A stretch of 34,489 nt of DNA from JBGPHT01 sp041484525 (GCA_041484525.1 JBGPHT010000078.1:1-34489), one strand, 5' to 3'. Shown: positions 6,689-15,333, numbered from the stretch's first letter. Program-made: numbers and translations. The notes: a model not told the origin generated them from the sequence alone.

Positions 6689-7788
6689 ACCGCAGAAGAT
6701 TCGTCCAGACGGTGGCCGCACTGCCGGCCGCGCAGGCCCTCGGAGGCCGCGCCCAAGCCGCCGCGGGTCCACCCCGGCTCGATACCAAAATCGTGCGCCT
6801 CAACCTGCGCCACACCTGGACCACCACGATGTCGTCGAGCGAGTACCGCGACACCCTCCACGTGGCGTATGCGCGCGACGGCATCACGGGACATGGCGAA
6901 GGCGCTCCCATCGTCCGCTACCACGAGGATGCCAAGAGCGCCCAGGCGGCCGTCGAAAGCGTCCGCGAGTTGCTGCTTTCGGCCGACCCCATGCAGTTCA
7001 GCAAGCTGATGGCCCAGGTCTTCTCGCGGGTGAAAGGCGAATGGGCCGGTAAGGCCGCCATCGATATCGCGCTCATGGATTGGGTGGGGCAGAAGCTCGG
7101 CGTTCCGCTCTACGCCTATCTGGGACTCGACCCCAAGGACGCGCCGCTCACCACTTTTTCAATCGGCATCGACACGCCGGAGATCACGAAGCAGAAGACG
7201 AAGGAGGCGGCCGATTACCCCGTTCTCAAGGTGAAGGTGGGGCTCGCTACCGACGAGCCGACCATCGAGGCCGTGCGAAGCGTCACCAAAAAGCCGCTGC
7301 GCGTAGACGCCAACGAGGGCTGGAAAGACAAGGAAGAGGCGGTGCGTAAAATCAACTGGCTGGAGAAGATGGGCGTCGAGTTCATCGAGCAGCCGCTGCC
7401 CGCCGCGATGATCGAGGAGCAGCGCTGGATCCGCAGCCGCGTCCACATCCCGATCTTCGCCGACGAGGCCTGCCAGCACGCCGCCGACATCCCCAAGTTG
7501 AAAGATGCTTTCGACGGCGTCAACATCAAGCTGGATAAGAGCGGCGGCATGATGGAAGCGTACCGGATGATCCAGATCGCCAAAGCGCTCGGCATGAAGA
7601 CGATGCTCGGCTGCATGATCTCGAGTTCGGTGACGGTGACCGCGGCCGCGCATCTTTCCCCGCTGGTCGACTTCGCCGATCTCGACGGCAACCTGCTCAT
7701 CAGCAACGACCCGTTCCACGGCGTTCTGGTGGAGAAGGGCAAGCTGATCCTGCCGAAGAAGCCAGGCCTGGGTTTGACGCCGGCATAG
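6685..7788 (+). CDS. Tat-exported L-Ala-D/L-Glu (dipeptide) epimerase, enolase superfamily
   Basis: This 367-residue protein begins with a twin-arginine signal (MNRRRFVQTVAALPAAQA), followed by a muconate-lactonizing-enzyme-type enolase-superfamily domain. Seen residues are the KxK pair K182/K184 (VLKVKVG), metal ligands D208 (VDANEGW), E235 (IEQP) and D260 (DEA), the second lysine region NIKLDKSGG (K282/K285), and DLDG at 332-335. DLDG matches the DxD that binds the dipeptide amino group in L-Ala-D/L-Glu epimerases. The enzyme would convert L-Ala-D-Glu, released by the peptidase, to L-Ala-L-Glu. It overlaps the NlpC/P60 gene by 4 bp. B. subtilis YkfB and E. coli YcjG are cytoplasmic, so a Tat signal here points to a periplasmic step. 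Substrate preference within the dipeptide epimerases cannot be fixed from sequence alone. Confidence 0.88.
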   Translation: MNRRRFVQTVAALPAAQALGGRAQAAAGPPRLDTKIVRLNLRHTWTTTMSSSEYRDTLHVAYARDGITGHGEGAPIVRYHEDAKSAQAAVESVRELLLSADPMQFSKLMAQVFSRVKGEWAGKAAIDIALMDWVGQKLGVPLYAYLGLDPKDAPLTTFSIGIDTPEITKQKTKEAADYPVLKVKVGLATDEPTIEAVRSVTKKPLRVDANEGWKDKEEAVRKINWLEKMGVEFIEQPLPAAMIEEQRWIRSRVHIPIFADEACQHAADIPKLKDAFDGVNIKLDKSGGMMEAYRMIQIAKALGMKTMLGCMISSSVTVTAAAHLSPLVDFADLDGNLLISNDPFHGVLVEKGKLILPKKPGLGLTPA

Positions 7789-7806
7789 CTGACCGCCAAG
7801 CTTCGC

Positions 7807-7812
7807 TATCCT
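7807..7812 (+). promoter_or_regulatory. Putative -10 element before the NADH dehydrogenase
   Basis: TATCCT ends 6 nt before an ATC codon at 7819, the same layout as other genes in the window whose TAnnnT lies just before ATG or GTG. This supports 7819 as the start point of both transcript and protein. Confidence 0.4.
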
Positions 7813-7818
7813 GGAATC

Positions 7819-9141
7819 ATCGCGCACCGTGTCCTCATTCTCGGCGGCGGATTCGGCGGGCTCTACGCCGCGCGGGCGCTTGGCCGCGCGCCCGTTGACG
7901 TCACCCTCATCGACCGCCGTAACTTCCACCTCTTCCAGCCGCTGCTCTACCAGGTGGCTACGGGTTCGCTCTCGCCCGGCGACATCTGCGCCCCTCTGCG
8001 CGGGATTCTTGAGCGCCAGCGCAACACCCGCGTGCTGCTCGGCGAAGCTGCCGACATCGATCCTCGCGCGCGCGTCCTCACGCTCAAAGACGGCGCGCGC
8101 TTCGAGTATGATTCCCTGATCGTCGCCACCGGATCCCAGACTACATACTTCGGCAACGACCAGTGGCGTCTCTGGGCGCCGAGCCTCAAATCTGTCGAAG
8201 AGGCCACTGCGATCCGCCATAAGATCCTCTACGCTTTCGAGGCTGCCGAGCGCGAACACGACCCCGACCGGCGGCGCGCCTGGCTCACCTTTATCATCGT
8301 GGGCGGCGGCGCCACTGGCGTGGAACTGGCGGGCGCGCTCGGGGAAATCGCGCTCCACACCCTCAAGCACGAATTCCGTTCCATTAACCCGCACGACGCC
8401 CGCATCATCATCCTCGATGGTGCGCCGCGCATCCTCTCAAACTATCCCGAAGACCTCGCGCGGCGCGCTGAAGAGTCGCTGCTGCGCCTCGGCGTCAGGG
8501 TGCGCAATAACGTGCGCGTCACCACCATCGACGACCACGGCGTTGCCTTCCAGAGCACGGACGGCAAGTTCGAACACTGCGAGACCCGGACGGTTCTGTG
8601 GGCGGGCGGCGTTGCCGGAACCGAGTTCGGGCGCCTGCTGGCGGAACGTCTCGGCGTCAAAGCGGACCGGCTCGGCCGCATACCGGTCGGTCCCGACCTG
8701 ACGGTTCCGGGCTTCCCCGAAATCTACATCGTGGGCGATCTGGGCGCGGCGCAGGGTCCCGATGGCAAGCCGCTTCCCGGCGTCGCGCAGGTGGCGATGC
8801 AGGGCGGTGGGTACGCGGCGCACGCCATCGTGAAGCGCCTGCGCGGCGCGACCGAGGTGCCGCCGTTCCACTATTTCGACAAAGGCGACTTGGCGGTGAT
8901 CGGCCGCGGCACGGCCGTCGCCCGCATCTTCGGATTGCATCTGTGGGGTCTGCCCGCTTGGCTGGTGTGGCTGTTCATCCACCTGATGTACCTGGTGCAG
9001 TTCCAGAGCCGCGTGCTGGTCTTCATTCACTGGGGCTTCGAGTACATCACGTTCAGCCGCGGTGCGCGTCTCATCACGGGACCCGCAGTTTCGGATTCCA
9101 TCATCCCCGGCGAGACCATGAAGAACACCGCCGAGCAATAA
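7819..9141 (+). CDS. ndh: Type II NADH dehydrogenase (NDH-2), probable non-canonical AUC start
   Basis: This FAD enzyme passes electrons from NADH to quinone without pumping protons. From 7819 the product is 440 residues. The first dinucleotide fold is HRVLILGGGFGGLYAARAL (GGGFGG at 9-14), followed by LIDRRNFHLFQPLLYQVATG. The second is IIVGGGATGVELAGALGE, from about residue 160. Later comes EIYIVGDLGAA. A hydrophobic C-terminal membrane anchor lies at about 375-395 (LWGLPAWLVWLFIHLMYLV). No ATG, GTG or TTG exists in frame between the epimerase TAG (7786-7788) and the essential GGGFGG motif. The first in-frame GTG (7954) would delete the FAD-binding fold. ATC at 7819, giving (M)AHRVLILGGG, fits the family N-terminus and the TATCCT spacing. 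CTG at 7789 is an alternative, and a base error in the assembly (ATG to ATC) is possible. Confidence 0.85.
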   Translation: MAHRVLILGGGFGGLYAARALGRAPVDVTLIDRRNFHLFQPLLYQVATGSLSPGDICAPLRGILERQRNTRVLLGEAADIDPRARVLTLKDGARFEYDSLIVATGSQTTYFGNDQWRLWAPSLKSVEEATAIRHKILYAFEAAEREHDPDRRRAWLTFIIVGGGATGVELAGALGEIALHTLKHEFRSINPHDARIIILDGAPRILSNYPEDLARRAEESLLRLGVRVRNNVRVTTIDDHGVAFQSTDGKFEHCETRTVLWAGGVAGTEFGRLLAERLGVKADRLGRIPVGPDLTVPGFPEIYIVGDLGAAQGPDGKPLPGVAQVAMQGGGYAAHAIVKRLRGATEVPPFHYFDKGDLAVIGRGTAVARIFGLHLWGLPAWLVWLFIHLMYLVQFQSRVLVFIHWGFEYITFSRGARLITGPAVSDSIIPGETMKNTAEQ

Positions 9142-9154
9142 CGTTCTTCCGCGA

Positions 9155-9160
9155 TACACT
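9155..9160 (+). promoter_or_regulatory. Putative -10 element of rhaB
   Basis: TACACT ends 9 nt before the ATG at 9170, in a 28-bp gap after ndh. No Shine-Dalgarno sequence is visible. Confidence 0.35.
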
Positions 9161-9169
9161 TTCATTTAC

Positions 9170-10612
9170 ATGTCTCACTATCTGGCGTTCGATCTCGGCG
9201 CCGAGAGCGGACGCGCTATGTTGGGCACGCTCTCCGGCGGCAAGCTGGAACTGGAAGAGCTGCACCGCTTTCCCAATACGCCGGTGCGCGAAGACGGCGC
9301 CATCTACTGGGACTATGACCGCCTGTGGAGCGAAATCCGCGGTGGCATCACCATCGCTGCCGAGCGGAAAGTTCCGCTGGCGGGGATCGGCATCGACACG
9401 TGGGGGGTCGATTTCGGCCTGCTGGACGCGAATGGCAACATCATCGAGCGTCCGCGCCACTATCGCGATCCGCGCAACAACGGCATCATGGAAAAGCTCT
9501 TCGCCATGGCGCCGCGCGAGCGTGTCTTCGAGTGCACCGGCATCCAGTTCATGCAGATCAACACGCTCTACCAGTTGTTCGCCATGAAGCTGGCCGGAAG
9601 CCCGGCGCTCGCCTCCGCCGGACGCATGCTGAACATGCCGGACCTATTCAATTACCGGCTCACGGGCGAGGCGAAATCCGAAACCACCATCGCCAGCACC
9701 ACCCAGTTCTTCGACCCGCGTTCGATGGCGTGGGCCACGGAACTGTTCGATCGTCTGGAACTGCCGGCTCGAATTCTGGGTCCCGTGATTCCTCCCGGCA
9801 CGCATCTCGGCAAGATGATCGAGCCGCCGTACGCGCCGGTATTTGCGACCGCCGGGCACGATACCGCCGCCGCCGTCGCCGCGGTTCCAGCCGAAGCTGG
9901 CGGCCACTGGTGCTACGTCAGTTCGGGGACGTGGTCGCTGATGGGTATCGAGGTGGAGAAACCGGTGATCGACGAGCGCTCGCTCGCCCTCAACTTCACC
10001 AACGAAGTGGGAGTGGCTGGCCGCATCCGGCTGCTGAAAAATATCCCGGGCCTGTGGCTGTTGCAGGAGTGCCGCCGCGCCTGGATGGCTGAGGGCGCGG
10101 AGTACAGCTACGAGCAACTTGCGCGCATGGCCGGTGAGGCGCGCCCGTTCAGCGCCGCCATCGACCCGGACGCGTTCCTCGAGCCCGACAACATGCCGCG
10201 AAAGATCGCGGACCATTGCCGCGCCCGCGGCCAGGAGCCGCCGCGCACGCACGGCGAATATGCGCGCGCCATCCTCGAAAGCCTCGCCATGCGCTACCGC
10301 CAGGTGGTGGAGAGCCTGGAGGTGCTGGGCGGCCGCAAGATCGAAGTGATTCACATTGTCGGTGGAGGCTCGCGCAACGCTTTACTGAATCAGTTCGTGG
10401 CGGATTGCACGGGACGTCGTGTGGTAGCCGGTCCCAGCGAAGCCACCGCTATCGGCAACATCCTGGTGCAGGCCATGGGTGCAGGCGAGTTGTCCGGCCT
10501 GGACGATGTGCGCGCCGTGGTGCGGCGCTCCTTCGCGCCTGTGACTGTGGACCCAAATCCGAGCGGCCAATGGGAGCGCGCTTACGCGAAGTATAAAGAG
10601 CCGCGACGGTGA
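9170..10612 (+). CDS. rhaB: Rhamnulokinase (FGGY carbohydrate kinase)
   Basis: The 480-residue product phosphorylates L-rhamnulose at O-1. It starts with the RhaB-type phosphate loop LAFDLGAESGRAMLG, then has GIGIDTWGVDFGLLD, the substrate region QFMQINTLYQL and the second ATPase-fold motifs GHDTAAAVAAVP, YVSSGTWSLMG and VGGGSRNALLNQFVADCTGR. The HRFPN-x-IYWDYDRLW pattern separates RhaB from xylulokinases and fuculokinases. The length is normal. It lies 28 bp after ndh with its own -10-like element, and no rhaA, rhaD or transporter gene is adjacent. It converges on a GH95 gene, so a deoxy-sugar theme is plausible but not proven by linkage. Three 88-bp repeats begin immediately after its stop codon. 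Confidence 0.93.
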   Translation: MSHYLAFDLGAESGRAMLGTLSGGKLELEELHRFPNTPVREDGAIYWDYDRLWSEIRGGITIAAERKVPLAGIGIDTWGVDFGLLDANGNIIERPRHYRDPRNNGIMEKLFAMAPRERVFECTGIQFMQINTLYQLFAMKLAGSPALASAGRMLNMPDLFNYRLTGEAKSETTIASTTQFFDPRSMAWATELFDRLELPARILGPVIPPGTHLGKMIEPPYAPVFATAGHDTAAAVAAVPAEAGGHWCYVSSGTWSLMGIEVEKPVIDERSLALNFTNEVGVAGRIRLLKNIPGLWLLQECRRAWMAEGAEYSYEQLARMAGEARPFSAAIDPDAFLEPDNMPRKIADHCRARGQEPPRTHGEYARAILESLAMRYRQVVESLEVLGGRKIEVIHIVGGGSRNALLNQFVADCTGRRVVAGPSEATAIGNILVQAMGAGELSGLDDVRAVVRRSFAPVTVDPNPSGQWERAYAKYKEPRR

Positions 10613-10613
10613 A

Positions 10614-10874
10614 GGAGTGCCATGGGCCTGCGGCCGCCAAAGTGGATGAAGACGCGGGCGGCCGGTGTCGCGGAAGCACTGATGTGTGGCGCGTCTTCAA
10701 CGGAGTGCCCAGACCTGCGGCCCGCCAAAGGCGATGAAGACGCGGGCGGCCGGTGTCGCGGAAGCACTGATGTGTGGCGCGTCTTCAACGGAGTGCCCAG
10801 GACTGCGGCCCGCCAAAGGTGATGAAGACGCGGGCGGCCGGTAGTGGAACCAACGATTTGTGGCGCGTCTTTAC
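10614..10874. repeat. Three tandem 88-bp structured repeats
   Basis: Units start at 10614, 10702 and 10790 (88-bp period). Units 1 and 2 are nearly identical; unit 3 diverges in its second half and is about 85 bp. Each unit holds GAAGACGCG and CGCGTCTTC, which pair over a 33-nt loop (unit 1: 10648-10656 with 10690-10698). Each also holds CGGCCGCC and GGCGGCCG, which pair over 18 nt (unit 1: 10631-10638 with 10657-10664). The right arm of this second stem lies inside the loop of the first and its left arm outside, so the two stems cross. Units 2 and 3 carry an extra C in the left arm (a bulge). No coding potential is recognised. It could be a multi-hairpin 3' end of rhaB, a REP/BIME-like element or a tandem ncRNA. 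Confidence 0.75.
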
Positions 10875-10914
10875 GGAGGGGTTTGCAAACGAACAACCGT
10901 TTGGCGGCGGAGCC

Positions 10915-10998
10915 GCGAAAGAATACGGGGACGCGCCTACTGTCGCAACGGTTGCGAATTTCGCGTAGGTCGCCCGGAGCATCCCCGGATTCTTTCGC
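10915..10998. repeat. Nested inverted repeat between convergent rhaB and GH95 genes
   Basis: Outer arms of 17 bp match at 16 positions (10915-10931 and 10982-10998; GCGAAAGAAT...GGGGA against its complement). Inside lie CCTAC/GTAGG and a near-central palindrome TCGCAAC-G-GTTGCGA. The right arm ends on the first base of the GH95 stop codon. No T-run follows on either strand, so it is not a standard terminator, but it could stop or protect transcripts from both sides. Confidence 0.6.
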
Positions 10999-13310
10999 TA
11001 TTTCAGGTCCGGCCCGATGTTGTACGTCTGCCCGGCCTTTGCCTGAATCTCCACTTCACGACCCGCGTACCGCACCTTGATCGGCTTGCTCTCGCGCGGC
11101 GTCAGTACGGCGCGAACCAACTTGCCGTTGCGCCATTCGATGTCCACGCCAACGACGCCGCGCGCGCGGAGTCCGGTCACTTTGCCGTTGGGCAACGCCG
11201 AAGGCAGTGCCGGCAGCAGGTGGATGAACGCGGCCTCGCCCGTCTCGACCGGCGTCAGACTGGTCGGCGTGCCGTACGGGTCTTGACTCTGCAGCAGCAT
11301 CCCGGTGATGCCGGCGGTCGCTCCGAAATTGCCATCGATCTGGAACGGCGGGTGGGCGTCGAACAGGTTCGCGAACAGCCCTGCGTGCGCAGGTTTGTCG
11401 GACGCCGGCACGATCAGGTTCTGCAGGATCTTGTACGCGTGATCGCCATCCAGAAACCGCGCCCACAGGTTTACCTTCCACCCCATCGACCATCCGGTAG
11501 CCTCGTCGCCGCGGAAAATCAGCGACTGTCGCGCCGCCTTGAAAAGGTCGGGCGTGCCGTAGGGCGTGATCTCGAAGCCCGGATAGACTCCGAACAGATG
11601 CGACTGGTGGCGGTGCTTGTTCTGCGGGTCGTCCTTGTCCTCCATCCACTCCTGCAACTGGCCGTGTTGTCCAATCGCGTTGGGCGCGATCTGTTTCCGT
11701 AGATCGCTCAACTTGCCGCGCAGTGGGGCGTCGACATGCAAGATGTTGCCCGCTGCGATCGTCTCGCCGAAGAGCGTGCGTACGATCTGCCGGTCCATGG
11801 TCGGCCCCATCACGAGCCCACCCTGCTCGGGGGAATTACTCGGCCCCGTGATGAGGGATCCCGTCTTCGGATCTTTCACCAGCGTATCGACGAAGAACTG
11901 CGCCGCGCCCTTCATCAGCGGATAGGCCGTGTCGCGCAGGAAAGCCTTGTCGCCGCTGAAGAGGTAGTGTTCCCAGAGGTGCGTCGAGAGCCACGCGCCG
12001 CCGGTCTGCCAGATGCCGTGATTGGAGGCGTTGATGGGCGCCGTGCCACGCCACAGGTCGAAGTTATGGTGCAGCACCCAGCCGCCGGCGTTGTAGTGTT
12101 CCCTGGCCGTGAGTGCACCCGACTGCGCCAGTTCCTTCAGGGCGTCGAACAGCGGCAGGTGGCTTTCCGGGAGGTTCGTTTCCTCCACCGGCCAATAATT
12201 CATTTGAGTATTGATGTTGTCCGTGTACTTGCTGTCCCAGGGCGGATTGTTGGACTCGTTCCACAGGCCCTGTAGATTCGACGGCTGCCCGCCATGTCGG
12301 CTGCAACCAAGCATCAAGTAGCGGCCGTATTGAAAGACGAGGGTCACCAGCGCCGGATCGTTGCCCGTAGCAAACTTGGCGATACGCTCGTCGGTCGGCA
12401 GCTTGGCGGCGGCAGTGGCACCGAGGTCGAGTGACACGCGGCGGAAGAGTGGTTGATAGTCGGCCAGGTGCTCGGCGCGGAGGGCATCGTAGTTCTTGTT
12501 GCGCACCGCCGCCAGCACCGTGCCATTGCGCGCCGTAGGATCAGCGGAGACATCCTGGTAGTTCTTGAAATTCGTGGCGCCGGAAAGAATCAACGTGGCG
12601 GAATCGGCGTTGCGGACGTGCGGTTGTCCCAGAAGACGCGCCTCGTAGCGGATGGCGCCGCCGCTCACCGCCCCCGACATCGAGATCTCACCCGACGGCA
12701 GCGCCGCGATCGTCGCCCCCTCATGCGCGCTCTTCAGCGAAACATCGAACGAGAGCGCACCTGGCTTGCTTGCCGTCAGCCGCACCACCAGCACATTCGC
12801 CGGGTAGCTCGCGAACACCTCGCGCTTGTACGTCACGCCCTGAACCGTGTACTCGACCGACGCGATCCCCGTGTCCAGATCGAGCGACCGCTTGTACCCC
12901 GTCACCTGGTCTTCCGCAATGTTCGGGAAATCGAGCACGATATCGCCGAACGCCTGGTAGGCCTTTTGCCGGATCGGCTGGCTCATGAACTCCTTCATGG
13001 CGAGGTCCTCGGCTTCTTTCTGCTTGCCGGCCCAGAGCAGTTCGCGGATCTTGCCGAGGTGCTGGTATGCGCCGGGGTGGGCGTAGTTGTGCGGCTCGCC
13101 GGTCCACACCGTTTGCTCGTTGAACTGGATGCGTTCGTGCGCCACGCCGCCGAAGACCATCGCACCCAGGCGGCCATTGCCTACGGGCAGCGCCTCCACC
13201 CACAGCTTCGCCGGCTGGCGATACCACAGGGTAAGAGGCTCCTGCGCCCACAGGCTGACCGCGGCGAGCGCGCCTAGCGCGAATCTCAACGGGGTTCGCA
13301 TTTCACTCAT
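10998..13310 (-). CDS. Glycoside hydrolase family 95 (alpha-L-fucosidase-like)
   Basis: The 770-residue exported protein has a signal peptide (LRFALGALAAVSLWAQ). The GH95 N-terminal beta domain begins LTLWYRQPAKLWVEALPVGN and carries GRLGAMVFGGV and the FNEQTVWTGEP motif. An (alpha/alpha)6 catalytic barrel follows. N365 and N367 in NINTQMNYWP and D659 in DGNFGATAGITGML match the asparagine pair and catalytic aspartate known in GH95. I could not assign the acid glutamate with certainty (E447 in HLWEHY or E557 in QEWMED). GH95 enzymes remove alpha-1,2-L-fucose, and some act on L-galactose, from plant or host glycans. Its start overlaps by 8 bp the stop of the upstream glycosyltransferase, so the two may be co-transcribed. 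It likely acts in the periplasm or outside the cell. Confidence 0.9.
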   Translation of the reverse strand: MSEMRTPLRFALGALAAVSLWAQEPLTLWYRQPAKLWVEALPVGNGRLGAMVFGGVAHERIQFNEQTVWTGEPHNYAHPGAYQHLGKIRELLWAGKQKEAEDLAMKEFMSQPIRQKAYQAFGDIVLDFPNIAEDQVTGYKRSLDLDTGIASVEYTVQGVTYKREVFASYPANVLVVRLTASKPGALSFDVSLKSAHEGATIAALPSGEISMSGAVSGGAIRYEARLLGQPHVRNADSATLILSGATNFKNYQDVSADPTARNGTVLAAVRNKNYDALRAEHLADYQPLFRRVSLDLGATAAAKLPTDERIAKFATGNDPALVTLVFQYGRYLMLGCSRHGGQPSNLQGLWNESNNPPWDSKYTDNINTQMNYWPVEETNLPESHLPLFDALKELAQSGALTAREHYNAGGWVLHHNFDLWRGTAPINASNHGIWQTGGAWLSTHLWEHYLFSGDKAFLRDTAYPLMKGAAQFFVDTLVKDPKTGSLITGPSNSPEQGGLVMGPTMDRQIVRTLFGETIAAGNILHVDAPLRGKLSDLRKQIAPNAIGQHGQLQEWMEDKDDPQNKHRHQSHLFGVYPGFEITPYGTPDLFKAARQSLIFRGDEATGWSMGWKVNLWARFLDGDHAYKILQNLIVPASDKPAHAGLFANLFDAHPPFQIDGNFGATAGITGMLLQSQDPYGTPTSLTPVETGEAAFIHLLPALPSALPNGKVTGLRARGVVGVDIEWRNGKLVRAVLTPRESKPIKVRYAGREVEIQAKAGQTYNIGPDLK

Positions 13311-15333
13311 AACTGTCCATCATAAGCGTTAAGGCCGTCTCACGATCGGTTAGAGAGAACCGTGCGGCCGCGGCGCCAGTGAGCGTCCCGATCCGCAGCC
13401 GCTCGCCCGATGGCGGATCGTAGATGCCCAGGCGCAGGCGCAGTTGCGAAGGGGAGACACCGGCTGGGATGCGAAGCCGCATCTCTTCGAGCGCGCCGTC
13501 GCCCGGTTGCCAGGACCGCAGCGGCGGGTTGCCATCGAGCAGTGGATGGTCGAGAAAGCCGACGATCTTGCCCTGGGGGTCGAGCAGATGGGTGAAGCAC
13601 CAATACTGCCGGTCCGGAGTCTTCATGGCACGCCAGCGGTACTTCACAACCAGCCATTCCCCATCCCGCCGGGCACCGAATCCGGCGAGCTCGATCATGC
13701 CTCCGAACGGAATCTCAAACTCTGCCGGTTGTTCCAGGCCGGCCCTCAGGAACGCGCCGCTGGTAAGGCGCGAACTTTCCACTGTCTTCTTGAAAATGCG
13801 CGCGACGCCGCCATCCGGCAACGGCCGGCCGTACGGAATCTCGGTGAACTGTCCGCCCGCACGCGCACGGCGGATCAACTCGTCGACGTGCGGATTGAGC
13901 AGCGGCGATTCAGCTTCGCCGCCTTCTTTGAAAACGAAGAACGAGGACTGGCTCAGGCGGCTCTCCAGTTCCGGAAGGCTCGGTTCGTGTGCAGTGGTTT
14001 CGATAGCGAACGGGAGGCGCGCCTTGACCGTCTCGAGTTCCAGATTGTTGGCGTTGAAATGAGCGCGGTCCGCGCCGACTAGGAGAATTTTCTTCTCACC
14101 GGGACGGAAAGCGGCATTCGCCGAAACCGTGTTCAGGATTTCGACGAGCGGCCAGCCCCCGCGTTGGTAAGTGCGGGCATAGCTCAATTCAGCGCCGCGC
14201 CAGGGGACGCCGAACGAGACGGCGAACATGCTGAGCAGCGGAAAAGCCAGGAGGGCGCAAACCAGAACACTCCCGCGGACACTCCGTTCGATCAGGCAAT
14301 CCAAGACCCCTGCCAGCAACAGGGCCAACGCGGGCAGAATCGCAGCGGTGAAGCGGACGTCTTTATTGCCGCCAAACAGAAAAACCAGGAAGCAGAGCAT
14401 CCACAATGGCAGCAGGGGAGGAATACCTTTCCAGAATGCGCGGCCGCGCGGCCAGAACACGGCCACGCCAAAAAGCAACAGCGCCACGACGGCGTAGTAA
14501 TTCGACGTTCCGATGCGCGCCACATTGCGGAGGTAGGTTTCGATGGCGTGCCAGGAGAAAATGGCGCCAGTGCCATAAATCACTGTGGACTGCCCGAAGC
14601 CTGAGGCGATCGCGAACTGGATCGTGGGACGGAGGTGGAGCGCGTACCACGGTAAGGCCACCGCCAGGCAGGGCACCGCCGCCAGCGCGAATCCCCGGCT
14701 GCGGCGCGGCGATCTCAGCCAGGTGTAGAGAAACGGGAACAGGACGAACACGCCGAAGCTGACTTTGAGCAGCAGTCCGAACCCGCAGACCAAACCGAAA
14801 AGGACCACCGCCGGAGCCCGTTCCAGGCCGCGCGATTCCACCAGCAGCCAGATTGCGACCACGACGGTCGCCGCCAGCGGGTATTCCACCATGTACCAGC
14901 GCGCCAGACCATACAGCAGCGGCATCGTGCCGGCGATATAGACGGCGATCAGGCCGGCGCGCGGGCTCCACCACTCACGCCCCAGGCGGTAAATCCCCGC
15001 AAAGAGCACCGCCATGGAAGCGATGTTGACCAGATACGCGGCGTGCCAGAGGCGGCCAAACAGAAGATAAAACGGAGTCGGCAGGACGGTGATGAGGGGC
15101 GCCTTGAAGCCCAGGACGTGAAAGAACTCCTTGGCATACGCGGCCACACCGCCACGCGTGAACGCGTCGAACATCACCAGGCTGTTGGTCAAATACCAGC
15201 CGTCATCCCACGTCGGAGGCTGCTGGTCGAGGCGTAGCCAAACCAGCGCGGTGGCCGCAAAAGCCACGTAAAGCAGAGCGAGCCAGACGATAGTCCGGCT
15301 GCTCCGCAAAGGTTTGGATTCGGTCTGGTGCAT
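13303..15333 (-). CDS. GT39/ArnT-like membrane glycosyltransferase with C-terminal beta-sandwich domain
   Basis: The 676-residue product has a polytopic GT-C-type region over about residues 1-400, starting with a membrane segment (IVWLALLYVAFAATALVWL). An acidic loop, WDDGWYLTN, follows at about 40 and would hold the catalytic Asp of the dolichyl/polyprenyl-phosphate-mannose family. Later membrane segments include LLLKVSFGVFVLFPFLYTW. About residues 400-540 form an extracytoplasmic region. The last ~130 residues form a predicted beta-rich module (KYRWRAMKTPD, then FTHLLDPQGKIVGFLDHP, WQPG and RLRLGIYDPPSG), as seen on many acidobacterial and chloroflexal GT39 proteins. Donor and acceptor cannot be told. 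Its stop overlaps the GH95 start by 8 bp, and clpP lies 30 bp upstream. Confidence 0.8.
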   Translation of the reverse strand: MHQTESKPLRSSRTIVWLALLYVAFAATALVWLRLDQQPPTWDDGWYLTNSLVMFDAFTRGGVAAYAKEFFHVLGFKAPLITVLPTPFYLLFGRLWHAAYLVNIASMAVLFAGIYRLGREWWSPRAGLIAVYIAGTMPLLYGLARWYMVEYPLAATVVVAIWLLVESRGLERAPAVVLFGLVCGFGLLLKVSFGVFVLFPFLYTWLRSPRRSRGFALAAVPCLAVALPWYALHLRPTIQFAIASGFGQSTVIYGTGAIFSWHAIETYLRNVARIGTSNYYAVVALLLFGVAVFWPRGRAFWKGIPPLLPLWMLCFLVFLFGGNKDVRFTAAILPALALLLAGVLDCLIERSVRGSVLVCALLAFPLLSMFAVSFGVPWRGAELSYARTYQRGGWPLVEILNTVSANAAFRPGEKKILLVGADRAHFNANNLELETVKARLPFAIETTAHEPSLPELESRLSQSSFFVFKEGGEAESPLLNPHVDELIRRARAGGQFTEIPYGRPLPDGGVARIFKKTVESSRLTSGAFLRAGLEQPAEFEIPFGGMIELAGFGARRDGEWLVVKYRWRAMKTPDRQYWCFTHLLDPQGKIVGFLDHPLLDGNPPLRSWQPGDGALEEMRLRIPAGVSPSQLRLRLGIYDPPSGERLRIGTLTGAAAARFSLTDRETALTLMMDSYE

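Noticed and set aside
7829..8119. GTG-started frame at the beginning of the NADH dehydrogenase
   Set aside because: It gives a Ser/Arg-rich product. The other frame has the full FAD-binding motif, so this is a shadow despite its convenient start codon.
12453..13277. Long plus-strand frame opposite the GH95 gene
   Set aside because: It is antisense to a clear GH95 coding region, and its Arg/His-rich composition indicates a shadow.
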